Assembly: GCA_919901565.1 (NCBI GenBank)
Contig: CAKKPE010000049.1
Span: forward strand, 1-54,610
DNA from: a bacterium
GTDB lineage: Bacteria; CG2-30-53-67
Reading direction: 5' to 3'
DNA: 54,610 bases
The notes under the pieces were generated by a model. That model made no database searches and had not been told where the DNA came from. It saw only the letters and a program-made list of their open reading frames with translations. The translations under genes were made by a program, and so were the position numbers. Shown here in pieces: positions 45,005 to 54,307 of this stretch (position 1 is its first letter; each line of letters begins with the position of its first letter).

Positions 45005-45283
45005 TTACCGAACCTCGATAATCGAATTTTCCGTTCCAAAGGTATTGACCACCTTTCTTGGGCAGGACGGGTCCGGGACCCATTCCCCGTCTACGACAAA
45101 CTTATACTCGTGCTTGCCCACAGGAACCACGGCATTGGCCTTCCAGATACCGCCCTTGTCTCTTTTGGCCTTGAGTCCATCGGGTTTCCATCCGTTGAAA
45201 TCGCCGGCCACCCCGACCCAATTCGCATCCGGGGCGGAAATACGGAACTCGACTTTCTTTTTTTCCATGTCTTTTTTAGCCAT
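45005..45283 (-). CDS. Stand-alone CBM48/AMPK glycogen-binding domain protein
   Basis: The whole 92-residue protein is one early-set beta-sandwich: VEFRISAPDANWVGVAGDFN followed by GKHEYKFVVDGEWVPDP and NSIIEV. This is the fold found at the N terminus of glycogen-branching enzymes and in the AMPK beta subunit. No catalytic domain is attached. GGAGG precedes the ATG. It probably binds alpha-glucans or acts as an adaptor; the partner is unknown. It is divergent from the sensor kinase. Confidence 0.88.
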   Translation of the reverse strand: MAKKDMEKKKVEFRISAPDANWVGVAGDFNGWKPDGLKAKRDKGGIWKANAVVPVGKHEYKFVVDGEWVPDPSCPRKVVNTFGTENSIIEVR

Positions 45284-45418
45284 GCTCCACCTCCTGTTTT
45301 AAAAAAAATGATGAATTAAAAATACCGGTCTGAATGAATATTGTCAAGATGTTTACTTTTACCATACCGTATGTTACTATTTTCGCACACAAAATCATGC
45401 GCAAAGGAATGACCGGAG

Positions 45419-48400
45419 ATGTTCGATTTTCACAAGATCCGTATATTCCGCGGGATAGGAAGAAGGCTCCTTCTCTGGTTCAGTCTCTTTTTCCTGATTC
45501 CTCTTCTCACCGTAAGTTTCACAGGGTATCAGCAGAGCAAAAAAACGATCCGAAAGCAGATCTACGACCATTTTGAGTCCCTTCTCGACCTGCAGAAAGA
45601 GGCCCTGGTCAACTACCTGCATCAGAAAGAGGCCCACCTCAAGTCTTCGATCAAGGAAAACGAGTTCCTCTTCATCTCCACGGTGGTGCTTCAGTCAACG
45701 ACGTTCAGCAAGGGGGATATCGAGGCCGCCAGAAATAGGGTGCAGAAGTATGCAGCGGAAAAGAAAATCGAGATGGGCGCCAGGAATATCTGGATACTGG
45801 GGAAAAATGGAAATGTGATTGTTTCCTCGGACGCGGCCATGCTTCTTGAAGACCATGTATATTCCCCGGAGTTCACGGACTATCAGAGGGACCCGGCGCC
45901 CGTCATGAGCCGCTATGCGGAGACCCCTTCCGGCCCTGAAATCCTGATCTTCGCCCCCATCAGGAGCGAGACCGGCGAGTTTACAGGACTCTTTACCATG
46001 TCCGTCAACATGGAGGAAATCTACCGGATGCTCGGAAATCGGACCGGTCTGGGCGAATCCGGGGAGACCTATCTGGTGAATACCGGAGGTTATATGATCT
46101 CCCCCTCACGGTTCATCAAGGATATGGTTTTGAAGCAAAGGATCCTCATCAAAGAGATCCTCGAACGGAGCAACTGGCGCACGTCCGGGAATTACCCTCT
46201 GAATTACCGGGGTGTCCCGGTCATCCAGGCATATACTCCGTTTCCTTTTTTCGGCTGGACCCTGATCGGCGAGATGGAGACTTCCGAGGCCTTTCGTGAC
46301 CTGGCCTACCAGCGGAACAAAACGATCCTGATTGCGATCGTCCTCTTCAGCCTCCTGGTCATTATTGCGGCCGTGATCTCCGAGACCCTGACTCAGCCCA
46401 TCCGCATCCTGGTCCATGCGGCCAAACGGGTCTCTGAAGGGGACCTCAATCACAGTATCGTGGCCAAGCCGGGGAATGAACTGGCCGACCTGGCCTTTGA
46501 GTTCAACCGGATGACGGAAAGCATCAAGGAATCCAAGCAGAAAATGGAAGAGTGGAACGCCACCATTCAGCAGGAAGTGGAAAACAGGACTCAGGACCTG
46601 ATGAAATCCGAGCTCAAGTTCCGCAACCTCATGGAGAAGGCCAACGATGCCATCATGATCTTCAATACCGGGACCCTCTCCTGCTCCCTGACCAATCTCA
46701 AGGCCGGAATCCTGACCGGATACGGCCAGGATGAACTTCTCGGCATCCGTTTCTTTGACTTCTTCCTCCCCGAGGACCTGAAACGCGTAAAAAAACACTA
46801 CGAAGAGGCATTGGAAAAAGGATCGGCCAACCTTTACAACATCCCCCTTAGGAAAAAGGACGGGGATCCGGTCTTTGTGGACATCAGCAACAGCCTGATT
46901 GAGTTTCAGAACCAGCAGTTCATCAACTGCATTATCCACGATGTGACCGAACAGCATAAGATTGAACGGGAGCGTAATGCGGTCTTCCAGATCTCGGATA
47001 TCATCGCGAAATCATCGGACCTGGACACCATCATCAGGAGGGCACTGGACAATATCCTGAAAAATCTGGAACTGGAGGTGGCGGTCATATTCCTGTACGA
47101 TCAGAAAACCAACGAACTCATTCTGGCATTCCAGAAGGGTTTTTCCGAGGCATTCATGGAGAAATTCGCCCGGGAGCCCGTCACGGCGGATACCAAGAGG
47201 ATCTGCACCAAGACCGCCTTCACCAAAGAGATGCAGTACCTTCAAAACCCGTTTAAAGGAAGTATGTCCGTTTTCCTGGCCCCTGATGTGGACCAGGAGA
47301 ACCTTCAGACCGTGGTCAGCCTCCCCCTGATTGCGGAAGGGACGCTCGTCGGCGTGCTGCAGGTGATCACCAACCGGAAGCGAAGATTCTCCGGGGAGAG
47401 CCTCATGCTCCTCGAATCCCTGGCGAATCAGCTTTCCGCAGGCATTCTCAGGATACAGCTGGAACAGGGGAAACACCAGGACGATCAGTTTCTGGCCAGC
47501 ATCCTGACCGACTCGGTCGATGCCATCGTCAGCATGGATGCCGAAGGCCGGATCACCTCATGGAACCGGGGGGCCGAAAAGATCTTTCATCTGAACAAAG
47601 AACAGGCCATGGGGAAACCTTTCCCGGCCCTGTTCCAAAACCCTGATCTTCTGGACAACAAAGAGATCCACCATATGCTTCATGAGCAAGGATTCATAAG
47701 AGACTACGAGATCGGAAACATGACCCAGGACGGAAGTAAGATCTCCCTTCATATCTCCATAACGGCCATCAAGGATCATTCCGGAAAGTTCGTCGGCAGT
47801 TCCGCCATCATCCGGGACATCACGGAACAGAGGGAGATGCAGGAGCGGATCCAGCAATCCGAAAAACTCTCCAGCGTGGGACAGCTGGCCGCGGGCATCG
47901 CGCATGAGATCGGGACCCCCCTGAATATCATCTCAGGAAACGCGGAGTACCTGATGATGGACATGCAGCCCGACAATCCGGAAATGGAGGAACTCTCCAT
48001 CATTATTCACCAGACGGAACGGATTGCAAAATTGATCCAGCAACTCATGGATTTCGCAAGGGATACCCGGCCAAGTTTCGAATCCACGGACATCCATCAG
48101 GTGATAGACAACATCCTGACTCTCGTAAGGCACCAGCTTAAAAAAAACAACATCACGCTGGCCGCCGACCTGAACGATTCGGTCCCGAAGATTGTCGCGG
48201 ATCCGAACCAGCTCCAGCAGGTATTTCTGAATATTATCATCAATGCCATCCAGGCCATGCCGGATGGAGGCAGACTCGGCATAGAGACTTCAGCGGACAA
48301 GGACGAAGAATCGGTCCGGATCCGGATTAGCGATACAGGCCATGGAATTCCCAAGGAATACGTCAGCAATATCTTCAATCCCTTTTTCACGACCAAAGAG

Positions 48401-48541
48401 GTGGGCCAGGGCACAGGCCTCGGCCTTGCCGTTAGCCATCGGATCATTGAAAATCATAGAGGCAAAATCGAAGTCGAAAGCAGGGTCCATGAGGGAACCT
48501 GCTTTACCGTGATTCTGCCCATTCATGCCAAGGAGACCTGA
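45419..48541 (+). CDS. Multi-domain sensor histidine kinase
   Basis: The 1040-residue membrane kinase is built as follows: TM1 about 17-37, a periplasmic double-Cache-like sensor about 40-290, TM2 about 300-322, HAMP about 320-370, PAS near 400-510 (NLMEKANDAIMIFN), GAF near 520-685, and a second PAS near 690-810 (ILTDSVDAIVSMDAEGRITS). HisKA follows with His829 (GIAHEIGTPLN) and a C-terminal HATPase with GHGIPKEY and GQGTGLGLAVSH. It is the NtrB-like partner of the next gene, whose ribosome binding site lies in its last codons. The signal is unknown; Cache domains usually bind small molecules outside the cell. Confidence 0.93.
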   Translation: MFDFHKIRIFRGIGRRLLLWFSLFFLIPLLTVSFTGYQQSKKTIRKQIYDHFESLLDLQKEALVNYLHQKEAHLKSSIKENEFLFISTVVLQSTTFSKGDIEAARNRVQKYAAEKKIEMGARNIWILGKNGNVIVSSDAAMLLEDHVYSPEFTDYQRDPAPVMSRYAETPSGPEILIFAPIRSETGEFTGLFTMSVNMEEIYRMLGNRTGLGESGETYLVNTGGYMISPSRFIKDMVLKQRILIKEILERSNWRTSGNYPLNYRGVPVIQAYTPFPFFGWTLIGEMETSEAFRDLAYQRNKTILIAIVLFSLLVIIAAVISETLTQPIRILVHAAKRVSEGDLNHSIVAKPGNELADLAFEFNRMTESIKESKQKMEEWNATIQQEVENRTQDLMKSELKFRNLMEKANDAIMIFNTGTLSCSLTNLKAGILTGYGQDELLGIRFFDFFLPEDLKRVKKHYEEALEKGSANLYNIPLRKKDGDPVFVDISNSLIEFQNQQFINCIIHDVTEQHKIERERNAVFQISDIIAKSSDLDTIIRRALDNILKNLELEVAVIFLYDQKTNELILAFQKGFSEAFMEKFAREPVTADTKRICTKTAFTKEMQYLQNPFKGSMSVFLAPDVDQENLQTVVSLPLIAEGTLVGVLQVITNRKRRFSGESLMLLESLANQLSAGILRIQLEQGKHQDDQFLASILTDSVDAIVSMDAEGRITSWNRGAEKIFHLNKEQAMGKPFPALFQNPDLLDNKEIHHMLHEQGFIRDYEIGNMTQDGSKISLHISITAIKDHSGKFVGSSAIIRDITEQREMQERIQQSEKLSSVGQLAAGIAHEIGTPLNIISGNAEYLMMDMQPDNPEMEELSIIIHQTERIAKLIQQLMDFARDTRPSFESTDIHQVIDNILTLVRHQLKKNNITLAADLNDSVPKIVADPNQLQQVFLNIIINAIQAMPDGGRLGIETSADKDEESVRIRISDTGHGIPKEYVSNIFNPFFTTKEVGQGTGLGLAVSHRIIENHRGKIEVESRVHEGTCFTVILPIHAKET

Positions 48542-48542
48542 A

Positions 48543-49895
48543 ATGGAAAAATCAGCATCGATTCTGGTTGTAGAAGACGAAGAAAAGATGCGCGAGCTGC
48601 TCCAGAAGATCCTCTCAGCCGAAGGGTACCTTGTGCAGACAGCAAACAACGGCAGCGCCGCCCTCTCCATGATCGAGAAGAACCCGTTTGAGATCGTCCT
48701 TACGGACGTGAAGATGCCGGGCCTCGGCGGGATCGAGCTTCTGAAGGCCGTCAGGGGGATCTCCACGGAGACCTATGTGGTCATCATGACCGCCTTCGGC
48801 TCCATCGACTCCGCCGTGGAGGCCATGAAACAGGGCGCCTATGACTACATCTCCAAACCCTTCAAGATGGACGAGATCCGGATCCTCATGAACAAGATCC
48901 TGGATGAGAAGGCCCTGCGTCACGAAGTGGACTCCCTGCGCAGGGAGGTGAACCGCCGGTACCGGTACAGCAACATCATCGGGAAGAGCAAAGGCATGCA
49001 GGAGGTCTTTGAACTGATCGAAAGGGTCTCTGACGGCAAGAGTACGGTGCTGATCCAGGGAAAGAGCGGGACAGGCAAGGAGCTCGTGGCCAAGGCCATC
49101 CACTATAACGGGCCCAGGAAAAATAAACCCTTCATGGCCGTCAACTGCAGCGCTATCCCCGAGACCCTCCTGGAAAGCGAACTCTTCGGCCATGTCAAGG
49201 GGGCTTTTACCGGCGCCATCACGACTAAGTCCGGACTCTTTGAAGAGGCTGACGGCGGAACCCTCTTCCTGGACGAGATCGGGGACATCTCACTGGCCAT
49301 GCAGGTCAAGCTGTTACGGGTCCTGCAGGAAAGGGAGATCAAGCCTGTGGGGGGAACGGAGTCGAGAAAGATCGATATCCGCCTCATCGCCGCCACCCAT
49401 CAGAACCTGATGGAGAAGATCAAACAGGGGACCTTCCGGGAGGACCTCTATTACCGGCTGAATGTCATCAACATCAACATTCCACCTCTCAAGGACCGGG
49501 CCGAGGACATCCCTCTTCTCGCCCGTCATTTTCTGGACCTTTACGCCAAAGAGAATAACCGGAGCGGAATGACCATCTCCAGGGAGGTGCTCGAGGCGTT
49601 CATGAACTATCCCTGGACCGGAAATGTCAGGGAGCTTGAAAACACCATCGAACGGGCCGTCATCTTATGCAATGGCAATGAAATCACGCTGCAGGACCTT
49701 CCGCCCCTGTTCCTCAAGGAAAGTAAAGAAGGGCTGGAAAGACAGGATATCGCCCGCCTCTCGCTTGAAGAGGTGGAAAAGGAGCATATCAAACATGTGC
49801 TTGAAAGCGTAGGCGGCCACAAGATGAAAGCCGCTGAGATCCTCAAGGTCGACCGGAGAACCCTCTACCGGAAACTCCAGAGCTATAACCTGTAA
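48543..49895 (+). CDS. Sigma-54-dependent response regulator (NtrC family)
   Basis: The 450-residue product has a receiver domain with phosphoacceptor Asp55 (IVLTDVKMPG), an AAA+ domain with Walker A GKSGTGKE, the sigma-54 loop GAFTGA, Walker B GGTLFLDEIGD, and a Fis-type helix-turn-helix (HKMKAAEILKVDRRTLYRKL). ATG at 48543 with AGGAG 8 bases upstream, directly after the kinase stop. It should activate sigma-54 promoters; none with clear -24/-12 elements is visible just upstream of the 50088 gene. Confidence 0.96.
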   Translation: MEKSASILVVEDEEKMRELLQKILSAEGYLVQTANNGSAALSMIEKNPFEIVLTDVKMPGLGGIELLKAVRGISTETYVVIMTAFGSIDSAVEAMKQGAYDYISKPFKMDEIRILMNKILDEKALRHEVDSLRREVNRRYRYSNIIGKSKGMQEVFELIERVSDGKSTVLIQGKSGTGKELVAKAIHYNGPRKNKPFMAVNCSAIPETLLESELFGHVKGAFTGAITTKSGLFEEADGGTLFLDEIGDISLAMQVKLLRVLQEREIKPVGGTESRKIDIRLIAATHQNLMEKIKQGTFREDLYYRLNVININIPPLKDRAEDIPLLARHFLDLYAKENNRSGMTISREVLEAFMNYPWTGNVRELENTIERAVILCNGNEITLQDLPPLFLKESKEGLERQDIARLSLEEVEKEHIKHVLESVGGHKMKAAEILKVDRRTLYRKLQSYNL

Positions 49896-50087
49896 AACCC
49901 TTATGATGCAATATACTATAGAACCGTCTCCTTTCCAATGACTATCTGACTGTCCCATGACTTGACAAGAAGCTAAAGCTGTGGTTTTTTAGTATCATAC
50001 ACAAGACGTTTTACGCACAACGCTTAACATACGCAATCCCTTGATGTTTTAATTTACCCAAGTTTTCACAATGAAAGGAGGCCATGG

Positions 50088-51092
50088 ATGTCTTGCATGA
50101 AAACCTGTATGGCATTGATCTTACTGCTCACCATCGCTTATGCCGATGCCTATGGCGGACCTTATACACTCACCATCCCCCTCGGCCTGACCGAGACGGC
50201 GATCCCTAAAGACAACCCCATGACCGTGGAGAAGATCGCCCTGGGTAAAAAGCTTTACTTTGACAAGCGTCTTTCTGCGGACGACACCGTGGCCTGTTCC
50301 AACTGCCACGACCCGGCCCGGGGGTTTGCGGATGCACTGCCGACCTCATCGGGCATACGCGGCCAGTTCGGCCCCCGGAACGCACCAACGGTCCTGAACT
50401 CGGCCTTTTACGCCCTTCAGTTCTGGGACGGGAGGGCCCCGACCCTGGAAGAGCAGGCCAAGGGCCCGATCATCAACCCCGTGGAGATGGGGATGCCCTC
50501 GCACGATGAGCTCATAAAGAAACTGCAAGGGATCCCTGAATACGTCAAGGACTTTCAGGAGGCCTTTGGTTCCGGGATCACCATTGACCGGCTCGCCCAG
50601 GCCATCGCCGCCTTCGAAAGGACCATCATCTCCGGCAACTCCACCTTTGACCGGTTCTTATACGGAGAAGAGCCTGACGCCATCAGCGAGTCAGCCAGGA
50701 AGGGCCTTGAGGTCTTCCGTGGCAAAGGCCGGTGCCTCAACTGCCACGACTTCAACCCCATGTATGCGTTCTTTACGGATAATAAGTTCCACAATATCGG
50801 GGTCGGCATGGACAGGACCGACTATGATCCGGGAAGATTCAAGGTCACACAGAACCCGGCCGACAAGGGCGCCTTCAAGACCTCCACGCTCCGCAACATC
50901 GAACTCACCGCCCCCTACATGCATGATGGTAGCCAGAAGACGCTTGAGGATGTGGTGGAGTTCTATAATAAGGGCGGGATCCGAAATCCCTACCTCGACG
51001 GCGGCATCGTTCCCCTGGGCCTCAGCGATCAGGAGAAAAAAGACCTTGTAGAATTTTTAAAGTCTCTCACCGGGGATAAACCACAGATTTGA
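50088..51092 (+). CDS. Di-heme cytochrome c peroxidase (CcpA/MauG family)
   Basis: The 334-residue product has a signal peptide (cleavage near AYADAYG), heme 1 CSNCH (70-74), the FWDGRAPTLEEQ segment, heme 2 CLNCH (216-220), and PYMHDGSQ with the axial Met. This is the classic bacterial CcpA layout: periplasmic reduction of H2O2 with electrons from a small cytochrome. AAAGGAGG lies 7 bases before the ATG. It is followed after 25 bases by a Tat-exported phosphoesterase and then by a mono-heme cytochrome that could be its electron donor. Confidence 0.92.
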   Translation: MSCMKTCMALILLLTIAYADAYGGPYTLTIPLGLTETAIPKDNPMTVEKIALGKKLYFDKRLSADDTVACSNCHDPARGFADALPTSSGIRGQFGPRNAPTVLNSAFYALQFWDGRAPTLEEQAKGPIINPVEMGMPSHDELIKKLQGIPEYVKDFQEAFGSGITIDRLAQAIAAFERTIISGNSTFDRFLYGEEPDAISESARKGLEVFRGKGRCLNCHDFNPMYAFFTDNKFHNIGVGMDRTDYDPGRFKVTQNPADKGAFKTSTLRNIELTAPYMHDGSQKTLEDVVEFYNKGGIRNPYLDGGIVPLGLSDQEKKDLVEFLKSLTGDKPQI

Positions 51093-51117
51093 TTTCTCTT
51101 TTAACAGGAGGTGCAGC

Positions 51118-52179
51118 ATGAAACCAAGACACGAATCGGGAATTACGCGAAGAGATCTGCTGCGGGCAGGAGCCGGAACCGCAGCCGTGACCCTGATGGC
51201 GGGGGCCTCACCTTTCGGCATGGTCAGAATGGCATTTGGATCAGAAAAGGCACAGTCCTTTACTTTTGCCTATCTGTCAGATGCCCATCTTTATGTGAAA
51301 AGCCTCAACCAGAAGTTCGTGGATTCCCTGGTCAAGGGGGTGCAGAATGTGAATGACATGGACCCGCCCCCGGATTTCGTCTTCTTCGGCGGGGACCTGG
51401 CCCAGCTCGGGCATCCCGATGAACTCAAGCTCGGGAAAGAGATCCTCTCCGGCCTCAAGCCCAAGCTCCATATGATGGTCGGCGAGCACGACTGGTACCT
51501 CGATATGGGAGAGGCCTGGAAGGGCCTTTTCGGTCCGGACCGCTACTCCTTTGACCACAAGGGGATCCACTTCGTGGTCTTGAACAGCGTCATCGTCAAG
51601 GACTATTGGACTCCCAACAACATGACCCCTGAGCAGAGGATGCTGGCCATGGCCCAACTGGACAATCCCAAGGGGGAGGCATTCAGCGTGGGGAGCGAGC
51701 AAAGAGCATGGCTTGAGAAGGATCTGAAAAAGGTCAAACCCGAGACCCCTCTGGTGGTCTTTTCCCATTCTCCCCTGTACAAGCTTTACCGGCCATGGAA
51801 TTTCTGGACCGATGATGCAGAGGAAGTCCAGAAGATCCTCTCCCGATTCAAGATCGTCACCGTATTCCACGGTCATACACACCAGATCCTGACCAACCGG
51901 ATCGGCAACATCACCTTCCACGGTTTTCTTTCCACGGCCTGGCCCTGGCCCTATGCACCCACAGGGATGCCCAAGCTGTCCCTGCAGATGGACCGTCCGG
52001 ACCCGTTCTTTTCCACGGACGGCTGCGGCTGGGGGACCATAGACATGCTCGGCTCAGGGCAGGCGGACAAGACCTATCAACTCTGGAACCGCAGCCCCAT
52101 GAAAGTTACCTATCAGGAAATTGCTGCAGGGACCTGGCCCCCGGCCTATGCCCAGGGTTCCAGCGGTCCGTCTTATTAA
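51118..52179 (+). CDS. Tat-exported calcineurin-like metallophosphoesterase
   Basis: The 353-residue product starts with a twin-arginine signal (GITRRDLLRAGAGTAAVTLMA). The metallophosphoesterase motifs follow in order: YLSDAHL (Asp55, His57), FFGGDLAQ (Asp93), VGEHDW (a variant of GNHE/D), VVFSHSPL and FHGHTHQ. Folding before export suits a metalloenzyme. It lies between two cytochrome genes in a tight run, which suggests a shared periplasmic task. The substrate is not evident. Confidence 0.9.
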   Translation: MKPRHESGITRRDLLRAGAGTAAVTLMAGASPFGMVRMAFGSEKAQSFTFAYLSDAHLYVKSLNQKFVDSLVKGVQNVNDMDPPPDFVFFGGDLAQLGHPDELKLGKEILSGLKPKLHMMVGEHDWYLDMGEAWKGLFGPDRYSFDHKGIHFVVLNSVIVKDYWTPNNMTPEQRMLAMAQLDNPKGEAFSVGSEQRAWLEKDLKKVKPETPLVVFSHSPLYKLYRPWNFWTDDAEEVQKILSRFKIVTVFHGHTHQILTNRIGNITFHGFLSTAWPWPYAPTGMPKLSLQMDRPDPFFSTDGCGWGTIDMLGSGQADKTYQLWNRSPMKVTYQEIAAGTWPPAYAQGSSGPSY

Positions 52180-52214
52180 TAATTAAACCGGATAAAAAAA
52201 AAGGAGGAACCGGC

Positions 52215-52640
52215 ATGAAGATAAAAAAAGGAATCCTGACCAGTTTCAGCATCACCATCCTGATCTCGCTCGGAGGGTATGCGTATATTGCCTTGGCCCA
52301 CGGCCAGCCGCACTCCGAACAGGACCTCAAGCTCTTTGAGATGGCCTATCAAAAGGCCGTGGACCAGGGATATAAGCTTTTCCACGATTCCAAGCTGGGG
52401 ACCACGGGACAGTCCTGCGACATGTGCCACCCGGATGCAGCCAATACGCACCCCGAGACCTATCCCAAATACCAGACACAGATCAAGAAGGTGATAACCC
52501 TTGGCGAGATGATCAACTGGTGCATCATCAATCCCCTGAAAGGCGAGGCGCTCCCCCTGGACAGTGAAAAGATGATTGCCCTGGAGGCCTACATCACGAA
52601 CCAGAGGAAAGGTGTTCCCCTTGCACCGGGAAAACATTGA
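52215..52640 (+). CDS. Mono-heme c-type cytochrome
   Basis: The 141-residue protein has an N-terminal signal or anchor (LTSFSITILISLGGYAYIAL), a single heme site CDMCHPDA near residue 74, and EMINWCIINPLKGEALPLD followed by MIALEAYI. This last block resembles the TsdA/SoxA-like class I cytochromes. A free Cys in NWCIINP could be a distal ligand in that family. AGGAGG precedes the ATG. It is the third gene of the peroxidase and phosphoesterase run and a possible electron shuttle. Confidence 0.85.
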   Translation: MKIKKGILTSFSITILISLGGYAYIALAHGQPHSEQDLKLFEMAYQKAVDQGYKLFHDSKLGTTGQSCDMCHPDAANTHPETYPKYQTQIKKVITLGEMINWCIINPLKGEALPLDSEKMIALEAYITNQRKGVPLAPGKH

Positions 52641-53009
52641 ACCGGTTCATGACGGACATGATATCTGTCATGGTTTTCAGGGCGGCTGAATCCTGTTCAT
52701 TCCTCGTCTTTATATAAATCCAAATCCGGATAAAGTTTTTTTTCACAATCCGGGCAGATACCATGACTGAATTCAGCATCGGAGTGATCTCGAATATAAA
52801 ATTCAATAATTCGAGAGACCAGGCAACAGGGTGTTTAGAGAGCTTGCTTTGTAATGAACTGGTTATTCTATCCTTGTCATCAGTATGTAAAAGACTGATC
52901 CAGGTTTCATATGAATGTGTCTGCCATCTACGATTCAGACCTGCAGGTCCCCGCGTGTCTCATCCATGCGGAGGTACGGTGGTTTAAGCTTTTCAATCAT
53001 AAACCATCT
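52641..53009. other. Spacer after the cytochrome operon
   Basis: About 370 bases. It begins with the hairpin listed separately and then shows AT-rich sequence. The plus-strand frames here have no motifs, and one runs antisense into the next gene. I see no gene. Confidence 0.5.
52648..52678 (+). terminator. Probable terminator after the cytochrome gene
   Basis: CATGACGGACAT pairs with ATATCTGTCATG (two non-Watson-Crick positions) and is followed by GGTTTTC. The T-run is short, so efficiency is uncertain. Confidence 0.5.
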
Positions 53010-53570
53010 TTATTTGTGAGATTTTTTGAACGAGCGCTCAAACAGTTCATCAATGGCCTGTCTGCCTTGGTCGCTCAAATTACGTGTACCGGTAACGGCG
53101 ATTGTTCTATGAGATATAACCGGTTCTTCGGTCACCCATTCATTATGGAGCCAGGAAACCCACTCTTTTCTATCCTGCTCAAAGAGATGCACGGGCCTGT
53201 TGAATAACCTTGCCAGTTCAACACCCCATCCGGTGCCGCCCTTGACGGTCCCATTCGACAACAGCCAGCCCACGGCAAAGACCTGATAGCCGTTGTTGAC
53301 GATATGGAACAAGACCTGAAAGATCTTCTGCATCATGGGCGTTGATGCAAATGAACGGTCCATGCGCTTCCTGATGATGTCCGGGCCTACGCCGCCGCGC
53401 GACAGCTCCTCATCGGACAGGATTTTCAGTCCACGCTCACGGCTTATATCATGCCCTTCAAAATTGAATGTCACCTCTGTCATGCCCCACTTCTCAGCCG
53501 TTTGTCCGAAATACTCTTCCGTACCCCTGTGACCGCCTGTATACAAAGTGATTTTACCAGGTTCCAACAT
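53010..53570 (-). CDS. SLOG/Rossmann-like nucleotide-binding protein, unknown function
   Basis: The 186-residue protein begins ITLYTGGHRGTEEYFGQTAE, a GG-x-RG-type phosphate loop as in DprA/LOG (SLOG) proteins, and later has VFAVGWLLSNGTVKGGTGWG followed by VELARLFNRPVHLFEQD. The C terminus has ISHRTIAVTGTRNLSDQGR, another SLOG-like strand and loop. SLOG proteins bind nucleotides or nucleotide-derived signals and are common in defence systems. No effector domain is attached. Confidence 0.65.
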   Translation of the reverse strand: MLEPGKITLYTGGHRGTEEYFGQTAEKWGMTEVTFNFEGHDISRERGLKILSDEELSRGGVGPDIIRKRMDRSFASTPMMQKIFQVLFHIVNNGYQVFAVGWLLSNGTVKGGTGWGVELARLFNRPVHLFEQDRKEWVSWLHNEWVTEEPVISHRTIAVTGTRNLSDQGRQAIDELFERSFKKSHK

Positions 53571-53633
53571 GATCTTCTCCTTCTGAAGTCTCTTGAATGA
53601 TGGGAATACAATAGAGCGGATCAGGAGCGGCCT

Positions 53634-53831
53634 TTAGGACACAGCCTGTATCCGGTTCGACATTCCTTTCAATAGGTCCGGTCTGGTGGCGTGCATGGAT
53701 ACACGGCCGTATGCCTTGTTCATGACGGTGAAGAGGCCAAGGAGGTTAATCTTCGGGTCCTGCCGTAGGATATGCAAAGCCCATGCGCTGTCTTTACCAG
53801 TACTCCAACTCAAGAATGTCTTTTTCTTCAT
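53634..53831 (-). pseudogene. Truncated Dph6-like ATP-binding (PP-loop) gene
   Basis: The 65-residue frame begins MKKKTFLSWSTGKDSAWALH, the SxGKDS PP-loop of the diphthine-ammonia ligase/ATP_bind_4 family, and continues GLFTVMNKAYGRVSMHATR. It then diverges and stops. Family members exceed 200 residues, so three quarters are missing. Probably a 3'-deleted remnant. Confidence 0.75.
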
Positions 53832-53908
53832 TCCGTTTTCCGTCGAACGAGTGTGTTCTGCGGGGATACGTTATAAAAGGGGAAATGTCCCGCGTTTCTC
53901 CCCCATAG

Positions 53909-54157
53909 CTAACGTTTCTGATTTAATTGCATGTAATATTCTTCACATCCTTCATTAAATGATTCTGACTTACCAGTACATGCTCCACCTGTTCTTTCTG
54001 CCCATTCATAACCTGCGTAATGTCCAGTGCCGGGAGAATATGGATTGCCAACTTCAATTTCATGTCCATCCTCATTAGTATAGTAATCTTCGGAGCTCTT
54101 TGATGAGCAACCAGCTAAAATAATAATCATTGCTAATACAAATATATTTTTCATCAT
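53909..54157 (-). CDS. Small putative lipoprotein
   Basis: The roughly 82-residue product starts MMKNIFVLAMIIILAGCSSK, a clear lipobox (LAGC). A short Tyr/Glu/Gly-rich mature part follows with HYAGYEWAERTGGACTGKSE and two more cysteines. A TTG at 54181 is in frame, but the ATG at 54157 places the signal correctly. It is AT-rich, short and bordered upstream by the attC-like repeat, which fits a gene-cassette cargo. Confidence 0.7.
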   Translation of the reverse strand: MMKNIFVLAMIIILAGCSSKSSEDYYTNEDGHEIEVGNPYSPGTGHYAGYEWAERTGGACTGKSESFNEGCEEYYMQLNQKR

Positions 54158-54177
54158 AGCGTATTTGTTGCCTTTAT

Positions 54178-54307
54178 ACAACTATCGGCAAAGTTCCGCG
54201 ACAGCGAAGAGGCGACAGCCGATCTCGCCGTCCTTTAGAGCAGATAGTTATGCTGTAAACACAGTAGGTCTGAACCCATTTCCCTTCTTCAGCCGATAGT
54301 TATGGTT
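54178..54307 (-). repeat. attC-like inverted repeat (possible integron recombination site)
   Basis: Minus strand: AACTATCGGC (54292-54301) and GCCGATAGTT (54180-54189) are perfect 10-base inverted repeats about 100 bases apart. A third, inner copy AACTATCTGC lies at 54240-54249. Orientation (AAC outward start, GTT at the end), length (76 or about 130 bases) and an imperfect internal stem resemble integron attC sites. The repeat abuts the stop codon of one small gene and precedes the next on the same strand. The GTTRRRY/RYYYAAC core is imperfect. Confidence 0.4.

Noticed and set aside
44868-45083. 71-codon minus-strand frame overlapping the CBM48 gene
   Set aside because: It overlaps the CBM48 gene in another phase, and the latter has a strong ribosome binding site and a recognisable fold.
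49896-50087. Sigma-54 promoter before the di-heme peroxidase gene
   Set aside because: No GG-N10-GC pair with TGGCAC/TTGCA context was found, and the TTGACA at about 49961 has no well-spaced -10.
52911-53207. Plus-strand frame after the cytochrome gene
   Set aside because: Most of it is antisense to the SLOG-like gene, and the rest shows no coding signal.
53869-53914. ACGTTA...TAACGT inverted repeat after the small lipoprotein gene, considered as an attC site
   Set aside because: The arms read GTTA...TAAC, the opposite polarity to an attC site. It is more likely a weak terminator-like hairpin.
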